From NCBI RefSeq assembly GCF_030052995.1, contig NZ_JASJPW010000002.1, positions 431,001-495,000 of the forward strand: 64,000 nt of DNA, read 5' to 3'. The DNA is from Gemmobacter sp. 24YEA27. Lineage in GTDB: Bacteria > Pseudomonadota > Alphaproteobacteria > Rhodobacterales > Rhodobacteraceae. Below, piece by piece: positions 25,926 through 34,938 of the stretch (position 1 is its first letter; the number at the start of each line of letters is the position of its first letter). Position numbers and translations under genes: made by a program. The notes under the pieces were generated by a model. The model did not search any database, had not been told where the DNA came from, and saw nothing but the letters and a program-made list of their open reading frames with translations.

Positions 25926-26689
25926 TCAATCACGATCTCGCTGAAGAGATCCGTGACTACTGGTCGCGCCGCTCGGAAACCTTTGACCAGGCATTCGGCC
26001 ATGCGATAGCGCCAGGGGCCGAGGCCGCCGCCTGGGCGCAGCCGATGCGCGATCACCTGCCGCCCGCGCCGGCGCGGGTTATGGAACTGGCCTGCGGCAC
26101 CGGCGAGGTGACGCGGCTGATCCATGATCTGGGCCATGAGGTCACGGCGCTGGATTTTTCCGAGGCGATGCTGGCGGTTGCGCGCGCGAAACATGCGGGC
26201 AAGCCGCGGCTGCGCTTTGTGCTGGCCGATGCGCAGGTCACGATGGAGCCCGATGCCAGTCAGGACGCGATCCTGTGCCGGCACCTGGTCTGGACGCTGA
26301 CCCGCCCGGAAGAGGGCTTTGCCGACTGGTTTCGGGTGCTGAAACCCGGCGGGAGGCTTCTGGTCTATGATGGTGACTGGGCGCAGCCCGCGCGTTCGGG
26401 CCGCTGGCCGGCGCGGGTGCTGGCGCTGTGGGAACGATTCTCGCCCGACCCATTTTATGACGGTGCGATGGGCGCGCGCCACGCCGCGATCATGGCGGGG
26501 CTGCCTTTCGGCACCGGTCTGCGCTTTGAAATGCTGGTGCCGTTGCTGGAAAAGGTGGGGTTCACCGCCATCACGCGCCACTCGCATGAGCCGATTGCCC
26601 GGGCGCAGCGGCGGGTCAACGGGCTGCGCAACCGGCTCAGAACCCGGGTTTATGACCGCTTTATCCTGACGGCGCAAAAGCCCGGCTGA
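25922..26689 (+). CDS. Class I SAM-dependent methyltransferase, B12-operon member
   Basis: A cytoplasmic protein of 255 residues with motif I VMELACGTGEVT (53-64), motif II VTALDFSEAM and the post-I acidic LADAQ, so SAM binding is secure. The acceptor is unknown; the C-terminal part (FERFSPDPFYDGAMG-like region and an Arg-rich end) matches small-molecule methyltransferases loosely. GTG 25922 overlaps the pseudoazurin stop by four bases. Co-expression under a cobalamin riboswitch suggests a role in handling corrinoids or a metal chelator, or in a reaction replacing a B12-dependent one. None of these can be chosen from sequence alone. Confidence 0.75.
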   Translation: MINHDLAEEIRDYWSRRSETFDQAFGHAIAPGAEAAAWAQPMRDHLPPAPARVMELACGTGEVTRLIHDLGHEVTALDFSEAMLAVARAKHAGKPRLRFVLADAQVTMEPDASQDAILCRHLVWTLTRPEEGFADWFRVLKPGGRLLVYDGDWAQPARSGRWPARVLALWERFSPDPFYDGAMGARHAAIMAGLPFGTGLRFEMLVPLLEKVGFTAITRHSHEPIARAQRRVNGLRNRLRTRVYDRFILTAQKPG

Positions 26690-26700
26690 GAGCGGCAGGG

Positions 26701-27429
26701 TCAGCCCTGGGGGTAAAGCCGTTCCGACCGGTCGAGATGCTTTTGCATCCGCTCCGCCGCGAGATCGGGGTCCTGGGCCGCGAGTGCATCGGTGATCGCC
26801 TCATGTTCCGCAAGCGTCACCGTCTCATGCCCGGACCAGTGCAGAAGCGTGTTGTGATGTTTGAAGAGCCAGCCCAGCATCGCATGTGACAGCGCCGTGA
26901 TCACCGGATTGCCAAGGATCGCGGCCAGAGCCGTGTGAAAATCGATATCGGCGCGCATGAAAGCCGCCGTATCGCCAAGCGCCGCACGCTGCAGGCCGAC
27001 CAGCCCGCGCAGGCGTGCCACATCTGCGGGCGTCGCCTTTGTGGCGGTCATCCGGGCCAGCCCGGTCTCGAACAGCTTTCGCGCATCGCGCAGATGCCCG
27101 AGATTGCCCGGCTCTGCCGCGATCAGAAGGCTCGCGATATCATTGATCTGATGCAGTGCCAGATCCGGGTTCAGCGGATTGACGCGGCTGCGTTCGCCAT
27201 GAGAAATCGTGATCAGCCCCTGGGTGTGCAGCTGCTGCAGAGCCTCCCGCACGGCGGGGCGGCCGACACCCATCCGCGCCATCATCTCGCGCTCGGAGGG
27301 CAGGGCGTCGCCAGGACGCAACTGACCCGAGGCGATCATGGCGCGCAGTTGCTCGACCACCGAGTCCGACAGCTTGCGCCGTGCGACCGGCGCAAGAGAA
27401 AGATCGGAAGATCGCGGTTCTGGCTTCAT
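26701..27429 (-). CDS. GntR/FadR-family regulator, NanR-like
   Basis: A 242-residue regulator. The DNA-binding half starts RRKLSDSVVEQLRAMI and contains LPSEREMMARMGVGRPAVRE; the FCD half has RADIDFHTALAAI and AEHEAITDAL. This form is usually annotated NanR, a repressor of sialic-acid use, in this order. The start is placed at 27429 (MKPEPRSSDL); the frame stays open upstream through the promoter. No sialic-acid genes are in the window; instead its upstream side faces pseudogenes, so it may now lack a local target. The 12-base gap to the methyltransferase gene makes the two convergent. Confidence 0.78.
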   Translation of the reverse strand: MKPEPRSSDLSLAPVARRKLSDSVVEQLRAMIASGQLRPGDALPSEREMMARMGVGRPAVREALQQLHTQGLITISHGERSRVNPLNPDLALHQINDIASLLIAAEPGNLGHLRDARKLFETGLARMTATKATPADVARLRGLVGLQRAALGDTAAFMRADIDFHTALAAILGNPVITALSHAMLGWLFKHHNTLLHWSGHETVTLAEHEAITDALAAQDPDLAAERMQKHLDRSERLYPQG

Positions 27430-27611
27430 GGCGGCCCTTAAATGGCGCTTTGATGGACGGATGTTCCCGCCCGGTGGCATGATGATATAATGACCCGGGC
27501 GGCAGGGAAAGCACAGCCTGGTCAGAGCCACGCAAAACGGGTGAAAAACCCTGCTGCCCGATCCATGTCAGAAGCGGTTTCGAGGCGCGTGCCGGAACGG
27601 AGAACAGCAGA

Positions 27612-28168
27612 ATGAAATTTGCCGTCATCGGGCTTGCCTAATTCGGGCGGTTCGACGCCGTCTTGCTGTCGCGCCATCATGACGTCACCGCGGTCGATGT
27701 CTCTGCAATCCCGGCGGATCGCCGCACATTGCAACAACTCCTCCTTCGGCTATGACGTCTATTGTCTGCCGAAAGATACCAAACAGCTTTTGACCAGGTA
27801 TTCCGAGGTGCCGCAGAATCTGATCACGGCGATTGTCGATCCCAACAGGACACGCAAGGACTACCTTGCGGGGCTGACCATTGCGCTGAATCCGCAGGTG
27901 GTGGGTGTCTGCCGACCGGTGATCAAAAGGGGCTCTGACAATTTCCGCGATAGCTCGATCCAAAGCAGCATGAAGCGGATCAAGGCGAAGGGGGTCTGCG
28001 TCGTTATTTTCGAGCCGCCGCCGGAGGGGCGCGCGTTTTTCGGATCGAAAGCCGAACGCGAACTGGAGGCTTTCAAGCCCGGATCTGATCCTCGTAAACC
28101 GCCGGACGCCCGAGCCTGAGGACCTCCGTGAAAAGGTCCCGACCCGCGATCTTTTCGGCGCGGATTGA
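27612..28168 (+). pseudogene. ugd: Decayed UDP-glucose 6-dehydrogenase
   Basis: The reading starts MKFAVIGLA, then hits TAA where the family has GY, and continues with [15 protein letters not shown]. After a loss of about 230 codons it resumes in another frame with [18 protein letters not shown] and [18 protein letters not shown] through [11 protein letters not shown] further frame change near 28080 gives the C terminus [19 protein letters not shown] and ends DLFGAD-stop at 28168. These are unmistakable Ugd blocks. The protein cannot be functional: one stop, one large deletion and at least two frame changes. The intact enzyme makes UDP-glucuronate for exopolysaccharide. Confidence 0.8.
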
Positions 28169-28203
28169 GGGCGGGGCGGGGTTTTTCGGGTGCGGGGAAC
28201 GGG

Positions 28204-28640
28204 TCTTGCGCCACGTCGCCGCTGTTCGTCACCGAGAGCGATTTCCGGTCTGTTCTCACCGGGCAGCTGCCCGCGACCCCTGACCATGCCGCAACCGTCT
28301 TTGGCTGTCTGGAACTGGCCTGCGCATTACAGGCGGGCGTGGCGGTAAGGCTCGTTCATTTCGTCGAACAGCCGGATGCCGCACGCGCGACGACCATGTT
28401 TGAGGCGGGAAACTTCCGGTGGAATGCCGGGATCTTCCTGTTCCGCACTGCCGGCCTTTCACCGTCCATGACGACGGGACGCCGCTGACGGAACATCAGT
28501 CGGTTTATCGGCTGCTCGGTTTGATCCACCGGATGAAACCGGATTAAGAAGCCGGGCAAGGTTCCGTTGGGGCTGCCGAACAGCAGGCCGGCCGCTATCC
28601 GGGTGAGGATGTTTATGCGCGTGGCCAGGGCGCGAAGGGG
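28204..28640 (+). pseudogene. manC: Decayed mannose-1-phosphate guanylyltransferase (ManC/CpsB type)
   Basis: Scattered pieces in family order: LFVTESDFRSVLTGQL (N-terminal third), then LVHFVEQPDAARATTMFEAG and FRWNAGIFLFR (centre), then after another deletion TEHQSVYRLLGLIHRMK, and in shifted frames KPGKVPLGL and GRYPGEDVY, from the C-terminal isomerase half. Large segments and the nucleotide-binding N terminus are missing. Lying right after the ugd remnant, it suggests a lost capsule or exopolysaccharide locus. Boundaries are approximate. Confidence 0.65.
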
Positions 28641-28745
28641 TGAGGGCAGGAATAGATGCGGGCAGGTGCAGGTTCCGCCGCCTGACCGGGCCAATGGCGG
28701 CGGATCGCCCTCATCGCGCTTGCGGCAGCGGGGCGGCGCCTGACA

Positions 28746-29156
28746 TCAGTGTTGCGGTGCGCTGCTTTCGCCAAAGCCATGCATACGCCGCGACCATTGC
28801 ATGGCGACCATAAAGCCCTTGGTCGAAGGCAGCATCACCAGAGCCAGGGGGATCACGGTCAGCGAAACGATCAGGCCGACGATGCCCGGCGTCAGGTCGG
28901 TATAGCTGAAGAGACCGTGGATCATGAACCCGGCGATATGGCAGATGATCAGCATGGTGATATAGGCCGGGCCGTCATCGGCCCTTTGATGCCAGAGTTC
29001 TTCGCCACAGGCCGGGCATTGCCGTACCACCTTGAGATATGACGAGAAAATCGCGCCCTCACCGCAGGCCGGGCAGCGGCACATCAGGCCACGGCGGATC
29101 GCCTGTTTCAGCGGGCGTTCAGGAAGCTCTGCGGCGGAATGCGACGTATCGGTCAT
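28746..29156 (-). CDS. DUF983 membrane protein with zinc-ribbon cysteines
   Basis: A 136-residue protein of unknown function. CRCPACGEG (Cys26, 28, 31) and CPACGEE (Cys47, 50) form a zinc-ribbon-like pair, followed by two membrane helices (about 66-84 and 91-110). DUF983 proteins are widespread in alphaproteobacteria and sometimes lie near cytochrome oxidase genes, but not here. ATG at 29156 is the natural start. It stands alone. Confidence 0.82.
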   Translation of the reverse strand: MTDTSHSAAELPERPLKQAIRRGLMCRCPACGEGAIFSSYLKVVRQCPACGEELWHQRADDGPAYITMLIICHIAGFMIHGLFSYTDLTPGIVGLIVSLTVIPLALVMLPSTKGFMVAMQWSRRMHGFGESSAPQH

Positions 29157-29444
29157 GCTGTCCTCGGGTCACGGAAGCCTGCGGGCGCTGCTGTTGGCCC
29201 GTTGCCAATGATGTAGGGCAGTTTCATCATAAAGACAAGATCCCGGCAGTGTATGGGTCTGCGACGGAATGACCCATATATTCAGCCGGGATTGTGCGGA
29301 TCGCGGCCCTTTGAGAGCCGGTGATAGGTGTCTCGATGTCTGGTCTCCATCCTGAGATGGAAAAGCGAACTGCGGGCGCGCGCGCGGGCAGGGCGCCTGG
29401 GGCCGGGATGGCGTCGCCAGGCGCGCCAGAGGCGGCGCAAAAGC

Positions 29445-30751
29445 TCAGACACGCTGGCTCCAGAGCTGGCCATAGCGCTCCATCTCCCGATGTAAAAGGG
29501 CACCGTGGCGGTCATACCAGTCGGTCACCGAGGTGAATTCACGTATATGCGCCTTGCCGCCGGATATTTCGACCACCGGCCAGTGTCCGACCAGGGCATT
29601 GGAAATGCCGAACAGGTCATCGCCCCACCAGCGCGCGGGGCCGAAGACGTGACGCAATCCCCGCCCCGATTTCATCGCTGCCAGCACAGCATCCGGCGCG
29701 GTGCTGTCGGCGGCCTCGGCCGACGCCTTCCACAGATCCAGGATAGCGGCATATTGCCATGAGACCGAACTCCACTGGCCCGGAAAGCGCGCCTCATATT
29801 CGGCATGAAACCGCGCCGGTTCGCGAAAGTTCACCTCGGGGGCTGCAAGGGCAGGGTCGTCGAAATCGGGGAACTGGAAGATCGCGCCTTCGAGGAAGTC
29901 CGGCGACGTATGGGCAATGATGCGGTCGTGGAAATCCAGCGTGCAGGAGAGGATCTGGCCGCGAAACCCCTGGCGGTAAAGCTGTTCGCAGATCGGCAGA
30001 ATGTAATCGGGATAACAGGTGTCGAGGCAGACGATCTCTGGCCCGCCCGACAGCATCCGCCGCACCAGCGGCTCAAAATCGCTGGTGGCGGGGTCGAAAA
30101 AGAACGGCTCATCGGTCATGCGGATCCCGGCTGCGGCAAAGGCGGCAAGGTATGTTGCGATCGAGGGCAGGCCGAACACATCATCCTGGGCGCAGATCGC
30201 GGCGGAGCGGAGTTCGGGGCGGTTCCGCGCCAGCCAGTCGACGCCGGTGACATTATAGATCGGGTGGACCTCGGCCGGGGCGATGAGTGTTGTGGTCTCG
30301 GGGCTGAGATCGGAGGGCAGCAGGGTCGAGGCGAGCATCCCCGTCTCCTGCACCAGGGGCGCCGCACCGGGCCAGGTGTCGCCTCCCAGCATCATGAGAA
30401 AGCTGACGCCATCACGCCGGATCAGCTTTTGCGCGCCGACCCTCGCACGGGCCGGGTCATATTCATCGTCGAACGCCATGATTTCGACCGGCAGCTGGCG
30501 CCCGCCAATGCGGATCCCGCCCGCCGCGTTGATCCATTCCGCCCAGAGCCGGCTTCCATCCAGACCCGGCTGCCCCCAGGCGGCGACCGGGCCGCTCAGC
30601 GGGCCGAGAAAGCCGACCCTTACCCGGTCTTCAGCGGCCCCGACGGCGCGCGGCCAGAGCCCGGCCGTCAGTGCGCTGACCGTAGCGCCCAGGGTGGCGG
30701 TGAGGATGTTGCGGCGGTTTGCGCCGCCAGGGCGGGGGCTTTTCAGCATGG
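29445..30751 (-). CDS. Peripla_BP_6-type (branched-chain amino acid/amide) binding protein without transporter
   Basis: About 435 residues. The N terminus has a twin-arginine-like NRRNILTATLG leader ending near GAAEDRVRVG. The mature part begins VRVGFLGPLSGPVAAWGQPG, the classic start of LivJ/urea-amide receptors, and includes WINAAGGIRIGGRQLP and DDEYDPARARVGAQKLI. No permease or ATPase is nearby. It lies 85-110 bases after torT on the same strand, so it could be co-transcribed and act as a second periplasmic sensor. ATG 30776 would add eight residues. Confidence 0.72.
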
Positions 30752-30861
30752 CTGTCCGTTTCGGGGCTGCCGGCATCAGGGCAAAGGCCCGGTCTCAAGT
30801 CAAGTAATTTCACGCTCAGGAAACTGGCTGCTGGTTATGCTGCGGAAATACCGGGCGGGGC

Positions 30862-31953
30862 CTAGTCTGGCTCTGACGAAAACACCGGCGCGAAATCGGC
30901 AGGGGCGAGGGTCGCATCAGCATCATAGCTGCGGATTGTCTCAGGCGTCACGGTGACGATGGCCGGGCCGGCATGGCGGACCTCAAGCTTGCCCTCAATC
31001 GCGCGGACCGCCATTTCCACCGCCAGCCGCCCCTGCAAAACCGGGAAATCCGAGGGGGCCGCCAGGATCTTGCCGCGCAGAATGCCGCGATGCACGGCAT
31101 GGGTCATGTAATCCGAGACGATGCCGATATCGTCGCGCCCGCGCGCGCGCAGGATCGACACCGCCGCTTCGGCCATCGGGCCGGAGCCGACGAGGTAATC
31201 GGGCCAGGGCGTGGTCTCCAGCACATCCTCGATCAGAAGCACCTGTTCTTCGCGCCCGGTATCACCATGCCGCACCGTCGTAATCCGCGCGGAGCTGCCC
31301 GCAAGCGCGGCGCGGAACCCCTCATCGACGAAACGTACCCAGCCCGCGCCTTCCGGCCCGGGAAACCAGGCGACCGAGACCGGGGCACTGCCTTTCGGGT
31401 GCCGCCCTGCCAGCGCGAGACCGGCGGCGGCGCCCATCTCGCGCCAGGGCACGGAGGCCTTGGCGCTGATGCCTTCGGGGGCGATGTCATTCACCGCGGC
31501 GATCACCGGCATGGTCCGGGCGATCCGGGTCAGCGCCGGCGTCATCCCGTCATAAGACACTGTGCCGATGATCAGCGCATCGGCCCCGGTGGCCACGCAG
31601 GCCTCGGCCTGTTCGATCTGGCGCGCGAGATTGGGATAGCCGCCGGCCTCATAGAGCGTGAAGCCGACACCGAGGCGCCGTGCCTCTTCTACCATGCCGT
31701 GATTGACGCTGAGCCAGTAGGAATCCTTGAGATGCGGGTAGAGGATGCAAAGCTGCCAGGGCTGAGCGGCGTGATCCAGCGGCTGATAGCTGAGCGGATG
31801 GGTCGGGCTCGCGTCATCCATCGGGCGGTCATGGACCAGCAGGGACCAGGGTGCCCCGGCAGGCTCGGCGCGCAGCGCGCCGAACAACCCGCTAAGGGCA
31901 AAAATCACGCCTGTCACGGCAATGAGGGCGGCGGTCGGACGGGTCATATGCAT
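30862..31953 (-). CDS. torT: TMAO sensor system periplasmic protein TorT
   Basis: A 363-residue periplasmic protein of the sugar-binding type (Peripla_BP_4 fold). The signal peptide is about 1-29. Blocks include WQLCILYPHLKDSYWLSVNH, ARQIEQAEACVATGADALII and SGPMAEAAVSILRARG, the pattern of TorT, which binds trimethylamine N-oxide and activates TorS. It is divergent from the torS-like kinase with 75 bases between starts. The frame stays open far upstream, but that part is only the torS gene read backwards. Start at 31953 is followed by a second Met two codons on. Confidence 0.83.
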   Translation of the reverse strand: MHMTRPTAALIAVTGVIFALSGLFGALRAEPAGAPWSLLVHDRPMDDASPTHPLSYQPLDHAAQPWQLCILYPHLKDSYWLSVNHGMVEEARRLGVGFTLYEAGGYPNLARQIEQAEACVATGADALIIGTVSYDGMTPALTRIARTMPVIAAVNDIAPEGISAKASVPWREMGAAAGLALAGRHPKGSAPVSVAWFPGPEGAGWVRFVDEGFRAALAGSSARITTVRHGDTGREEQVLLIEDVLETTPWPDYLVGSGPMAEAAVSILRARGRDDIGIVSDYMTHAVHRGILRGKILAAPSDFPVLQGRLAVEMAVRAIEGKLEVRHAGPAIVTVTPETIRSYDADATLAPADFAPVFSSEPD

Positions 31954-32028
31954 TTTTCGGATGGCCTCGCGGCGGTTACGTGCCAGTTTCGGCGCAAATC
32001 CCAGGCAGGGAAAGAGGCGATTCAGGTG

Positions 32029-34938
32029 ATGCAGGGCGATCTGGCGACAGGCGGGGGCAAAGGGGGCAGGGGGCTGGGCTCCCGGCTTCTGATGGCCTTT
32101 CTGGTCATCACCGGCCTGCCGCTGGCGGCGGCGCTGATCGGCTGGCTCGAACTCAGCGGCACGATCCGAGCCCAGGAAGAGGCGAGCGAGCGCACGATTC
32201 CCGCTTTGGCCGGGCTGCGCGGCTTTGCCGAATCCAGTGCCCGTATCGTGGCGCTGGCCCCGGAACTGGCTTTGGTGCAGACCGAGGCCGAGCGGCGCGA
32301 GCGTACTGCCTGGCTTTTTGATCAGGCGGATGTGCTGAACAGGCGGCTGGCGCCCTATCGGAACAGCGACCGCGAAGCGATCGCCGGGCTTGAGATCGCG
32401 ATCCGCGATCTGCGCGGTGCGATTGGCGTGCTCGATCTGGTGGTGCAACGCCGCATTCTCGCGCGGCTCACTCTGCGCCAGCATATCGGCGAGGGCATCG
32501 CCGCCGCCGCCGAGCTTGGCGGTATTGCCGATACGATGGTCGCCAATGCCGAAGCCGCCGCATCGGCGACGATTTCCAGCCTTTACGAGATCGGCCCCGC
32601 CGGCGGAGAGGCGGGGTTTGCCGCCCTCGACAAGCTGATCGAGGTCGATCTGTTCCAGCTGAGCCTGATGTTCGAGATGCGCGCCCATGCCTCTGAACTG
32701 GGGCTCTTGCTCAACCGCCTCGCCACCGTGCCGGACCGGCCCTCGGGCGCGACCGAAGAGCTTGCGGGGCTGCGGCGGGTGATGGAGGAACGCCTTGCCA
32801 TCGTCTCGCGCCGCGTGCAGACGATTGCCGATCCGGTACGGGCGAACCGGGCGCTGGCGCTTTTGACGGTGATCCGCGCCGGCGCGCCGCGCACGCCTGG
32901 CGCCAGGGCGCGCGGCGCCCCGGATATACTGGATGCGACCGCTGCGGTCCTGACGCTCGAGGGCCGCATCGCCTCGGCCGGGGATAGTGTGATCGAGGCG
33001 GTGGGGCGGATCGACAAGAGCACCGGGGTGCTTGCGGCCTCGGTGAGCGCGCGGGCGACCGAGGCCGGGACGGGCGTCCTGTCGGCGATCCGCTATGCGC
33101 AAAGCCTGCAGGCCTGGGGGGCGGTGACCGCGCTGATCATCTCGCTTGCGGTGTTCTGGTTCTATGTGCGCGGCAATATCTCGCGCCGGCTCGACCGGTT
33201 GTCTTTGTCGATGACGCGGCTGGCAGGGGGCGCGATCGGCGAGGAGATCCGGCCCCGGGGCCAGGATGAGATTGCGGCGATGGAGCGCGCGGTGGCGGTG
33301 TTTCGCGCCCAGGCGATCCATAATGACGCGCTGGAGGAGGAGCGTGCGCGCCACCTCGATGAATTGCACCGGCACCGGAATGAGTTGCGCGATCTGGTCG
33401 ATGAGCGGACCCATGCGCTGCGCGAAGAGGTCGCGGCGCATGATATCGCCCGGGAAAAGGCCGAAGCGGCGGATCGCGCGAAATCGGAATTCCTCGCGAT
33501 GATGAGCCACGAGATCCGCACCCCGATGAACGGGATGCAGGGGATGATCCGCTCGCTGCCGCGCGACGGGCTGACGCCGCAGCAGCTTGATCAGCTTTCG
33601 GCGCTGGAGCTGTCGGGCGAGCGGATGATGGGGATCCTCGGCGATATTCTCGATTTCATCCGGCCAGACCGCGATGAGGCGCGGGCGGTCAGCGCCGGTT
33701 TCTCACTGCCGGATCTGGTTGCCGATGCGGAATGGCTGCTCAGGCCGGTGGCCGGGGAAAAGGGGCTCGCGCTGCAGATCACCCTGGCGCCGGATCTGCC
33801 CGGCCATGTGACCGGGGATCGCGGGCGGTTGCGGCAGATCCTTGTGAACCTTCTCTCAAATGCGATCCGATATACGCCCGGGGGCCATGTGGCGCTGGCC
33901 GTGACCGCGACCCCGGCGGGGCCTGGCCGGGTGACCTTGCGCTTTCAGGTCAGCGACACCGGCCCAGGCATCGCGCCTGAGGCCCGCGAACGGATTTTCG
34001 AGCCGTTTGAGCGTGGCGAGGCACCCGCTGCGCGGCAATTCGGCGGCACCGGACTTGGGCTCGCGATCTGCCGGCGCTTTGCCGCGCAGATGGGCGGGCG
34101 GCTCTGGCTGGAAGAGGCGGCCCCGCCCGGCGCGGTTTTCGTGCTGGAGCTGGAGCTGCCGGTCGCCGCCGCGCCGGCGCCCGCGCCTGTGATGGTCCCG
34201 GTCGATCTGCGGCCGCTGTCGCTGCTGGTGGTCGAGGATCACCCGATCAACCGCATGGTGGTCGCGGCGATCCTGACGCCGCTGGGGCATCGGTTGCAGA
34301 TGGCCGAGACCGGGCTGGCGGCGGTCGATCTGGCGGCGGCGGGCGATTATGACGGGGTGCTGATGGATGTCGATCTGCCCGACATCTCCGGCACCGAGGC
34401 GCTCAGGCGCATTCGTGCGCTGCCTGATCCTGCCCGGGCTGACGTGCCGGTGATCGGGATCTCGGCCCATATCGCGGGCCGCGAAACCGAGGCGAGCCTT
34501 GAGGCCGGCATGGCGCTCATGCTGGCGAAACCGCTTTCCCCGCAGCGGCTTATGGCGGCGCTGGCGGATGTTTGTCGCCAGGGTGATCCGGTTTTGCAGG
34601 GCGCGCTTGCCGATCTGCCGCCCGATGTGGTGGCAGAGCTGGCGGGGCTGTTTCTCGACCGGCTTGACCTTGCGCTGCCCCTGATCCGCGCGGCGGCGGC
34701 GCGCGGCGATATGGCCACGCTCGCGCGGGAGGCGCATCAGCTGGCGGGCGCTGCGGCGAATTTCGATCTCGCCTCCCTGACCGGCTGCCTTCAGGAGACC
34801 GAGCGTGCAGCGCGGGCGGGCGGAGACCCGGGCCCGGCGCTGGAGCGGCTTGGCGCGCTAGTGGCCCGGGCGAAAACCGCGATGCGGGCGGATCTGGCGG
34901 CCTTGTCGGCTCAGTCCAGCGCGGCGGTGAACAAATAG
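32029..34938 (+). CDS. torS: Hybrid histidine kinase TorS-like
   Basis: Inner-membrane phosphorelay sensor of 969 residues. In order: TM helix (about 18-40), a helical periplasmic sensor region to about 360, TM2 (WGAVTALIISLAVFWFYV), a HAMP region, and the kinase with His494 (MMSHEIRTPMNG) and ATP-lid motifs NLLSNAIRYT, DTGPGIAP and GGTGLGLAI. A receiver domain with Asp780 (LMDVDLPD) and an Hpt domain with His903 (AREAHQLAGAAANF) complete it. This kinase-receiver-Hpt order and the divergent torT identify TorS. GTG 32026 is an alternative start with GAGG upstream. Its 3' end overlaps the convergent torR by 28 bases. Confidence 0.87.
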   Translation: MQGDLATGGGKGGRGLGSRLLMAFLVITGLPLAAALIGWLELSGTIRAQEEASERTIPALAGLRGFAESSARIVALAPELALVQTEAERRERTAWLFDQADVLNRRLAPYRNSDREAIAGLEIAIRDLRGAIGVLDLVVQRRILARLTLRQHIGEGIAAAAELGGIADTMVANAEAAASATISSLYEIGPAGGEAGFAALDKLIEVDLFQLSLMFEMRAHASELGLLLNRLATVPDRPSGATEELAGLRRVMEERLAIVSRRVQTIADPVRANRALALLTVIRAGAPRTPGARARGAPDILDATAAVLTLEGRIASAGDSVIEAVGRIDKSTGVLAASVSARATEAGTGVLSAIRYAQSLQAWGAVTALIISLAVFWFYVRGNISRRLDRLSLSMTRLAGGAIGEEIRPRGQDEIAAMERAVAVFRAQAIHNDALEEERARHLDELHRHRNELRDLVDERTHALREEVAAHDIAREKAEAADRAKSEFLAMMSHEIRTPMNGMQGMIRSLPRDGLTPQQLDQLSALELSGERMMGILGDILDFIRPDRDEARAVSAGFSLPDLVADAEWLLRPVAGEKGLALQITLAPDLPGHVTGDRGRLRQILVNLLSNAIRYTPGGHVALAVTATPAGPGRVTLRFQVSDTGPGIAPEARERIFEPFERGEAPAARQFGGTGLGLAICRRFAAQMGGRLWLEEAAPPGAVFVLELELPVAAAPAPAPVMVPVDLRPLSLLVVEDHPINRMVVAAILTPLGHRLQMAETGLAAVDLAAAGDYDGVLMDVDLPDISGTEALRRIRALPDPARADVPVIGISAHIAGRETEASLEAGMALMLAKPLSPQRLMAALADVCRQGDPVLQGALADLPPDVVAELAGLFLDRLDLALPLIRAAAARGDMATLAREAHQLAGAAANFDLASLTGCLQETERAARAGGDPGPALERLGALVARAKTAMRADLAALSAQSSAAVNK

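Noticed and set aside
29376..29396. GC-repeat run (gggcgcgcgcgcggg)
   Set aside because: A short alternating GC tract in a high-GC genome with no structure or repeat copies nearby.
30973..32028. Plus-strand extension upstream of the torS start
   Set aside because: It is the antisense of torT; the kinase sequence with its first membrane helix begins after the start at 32029.
31954..33510. Very long minus-strand frame continuing upstream of torT
   Set aside because: It is the antisense of torS; the translation is Arg/His/Gln-rich without domains, while the plus strand shows all kinase motifs.
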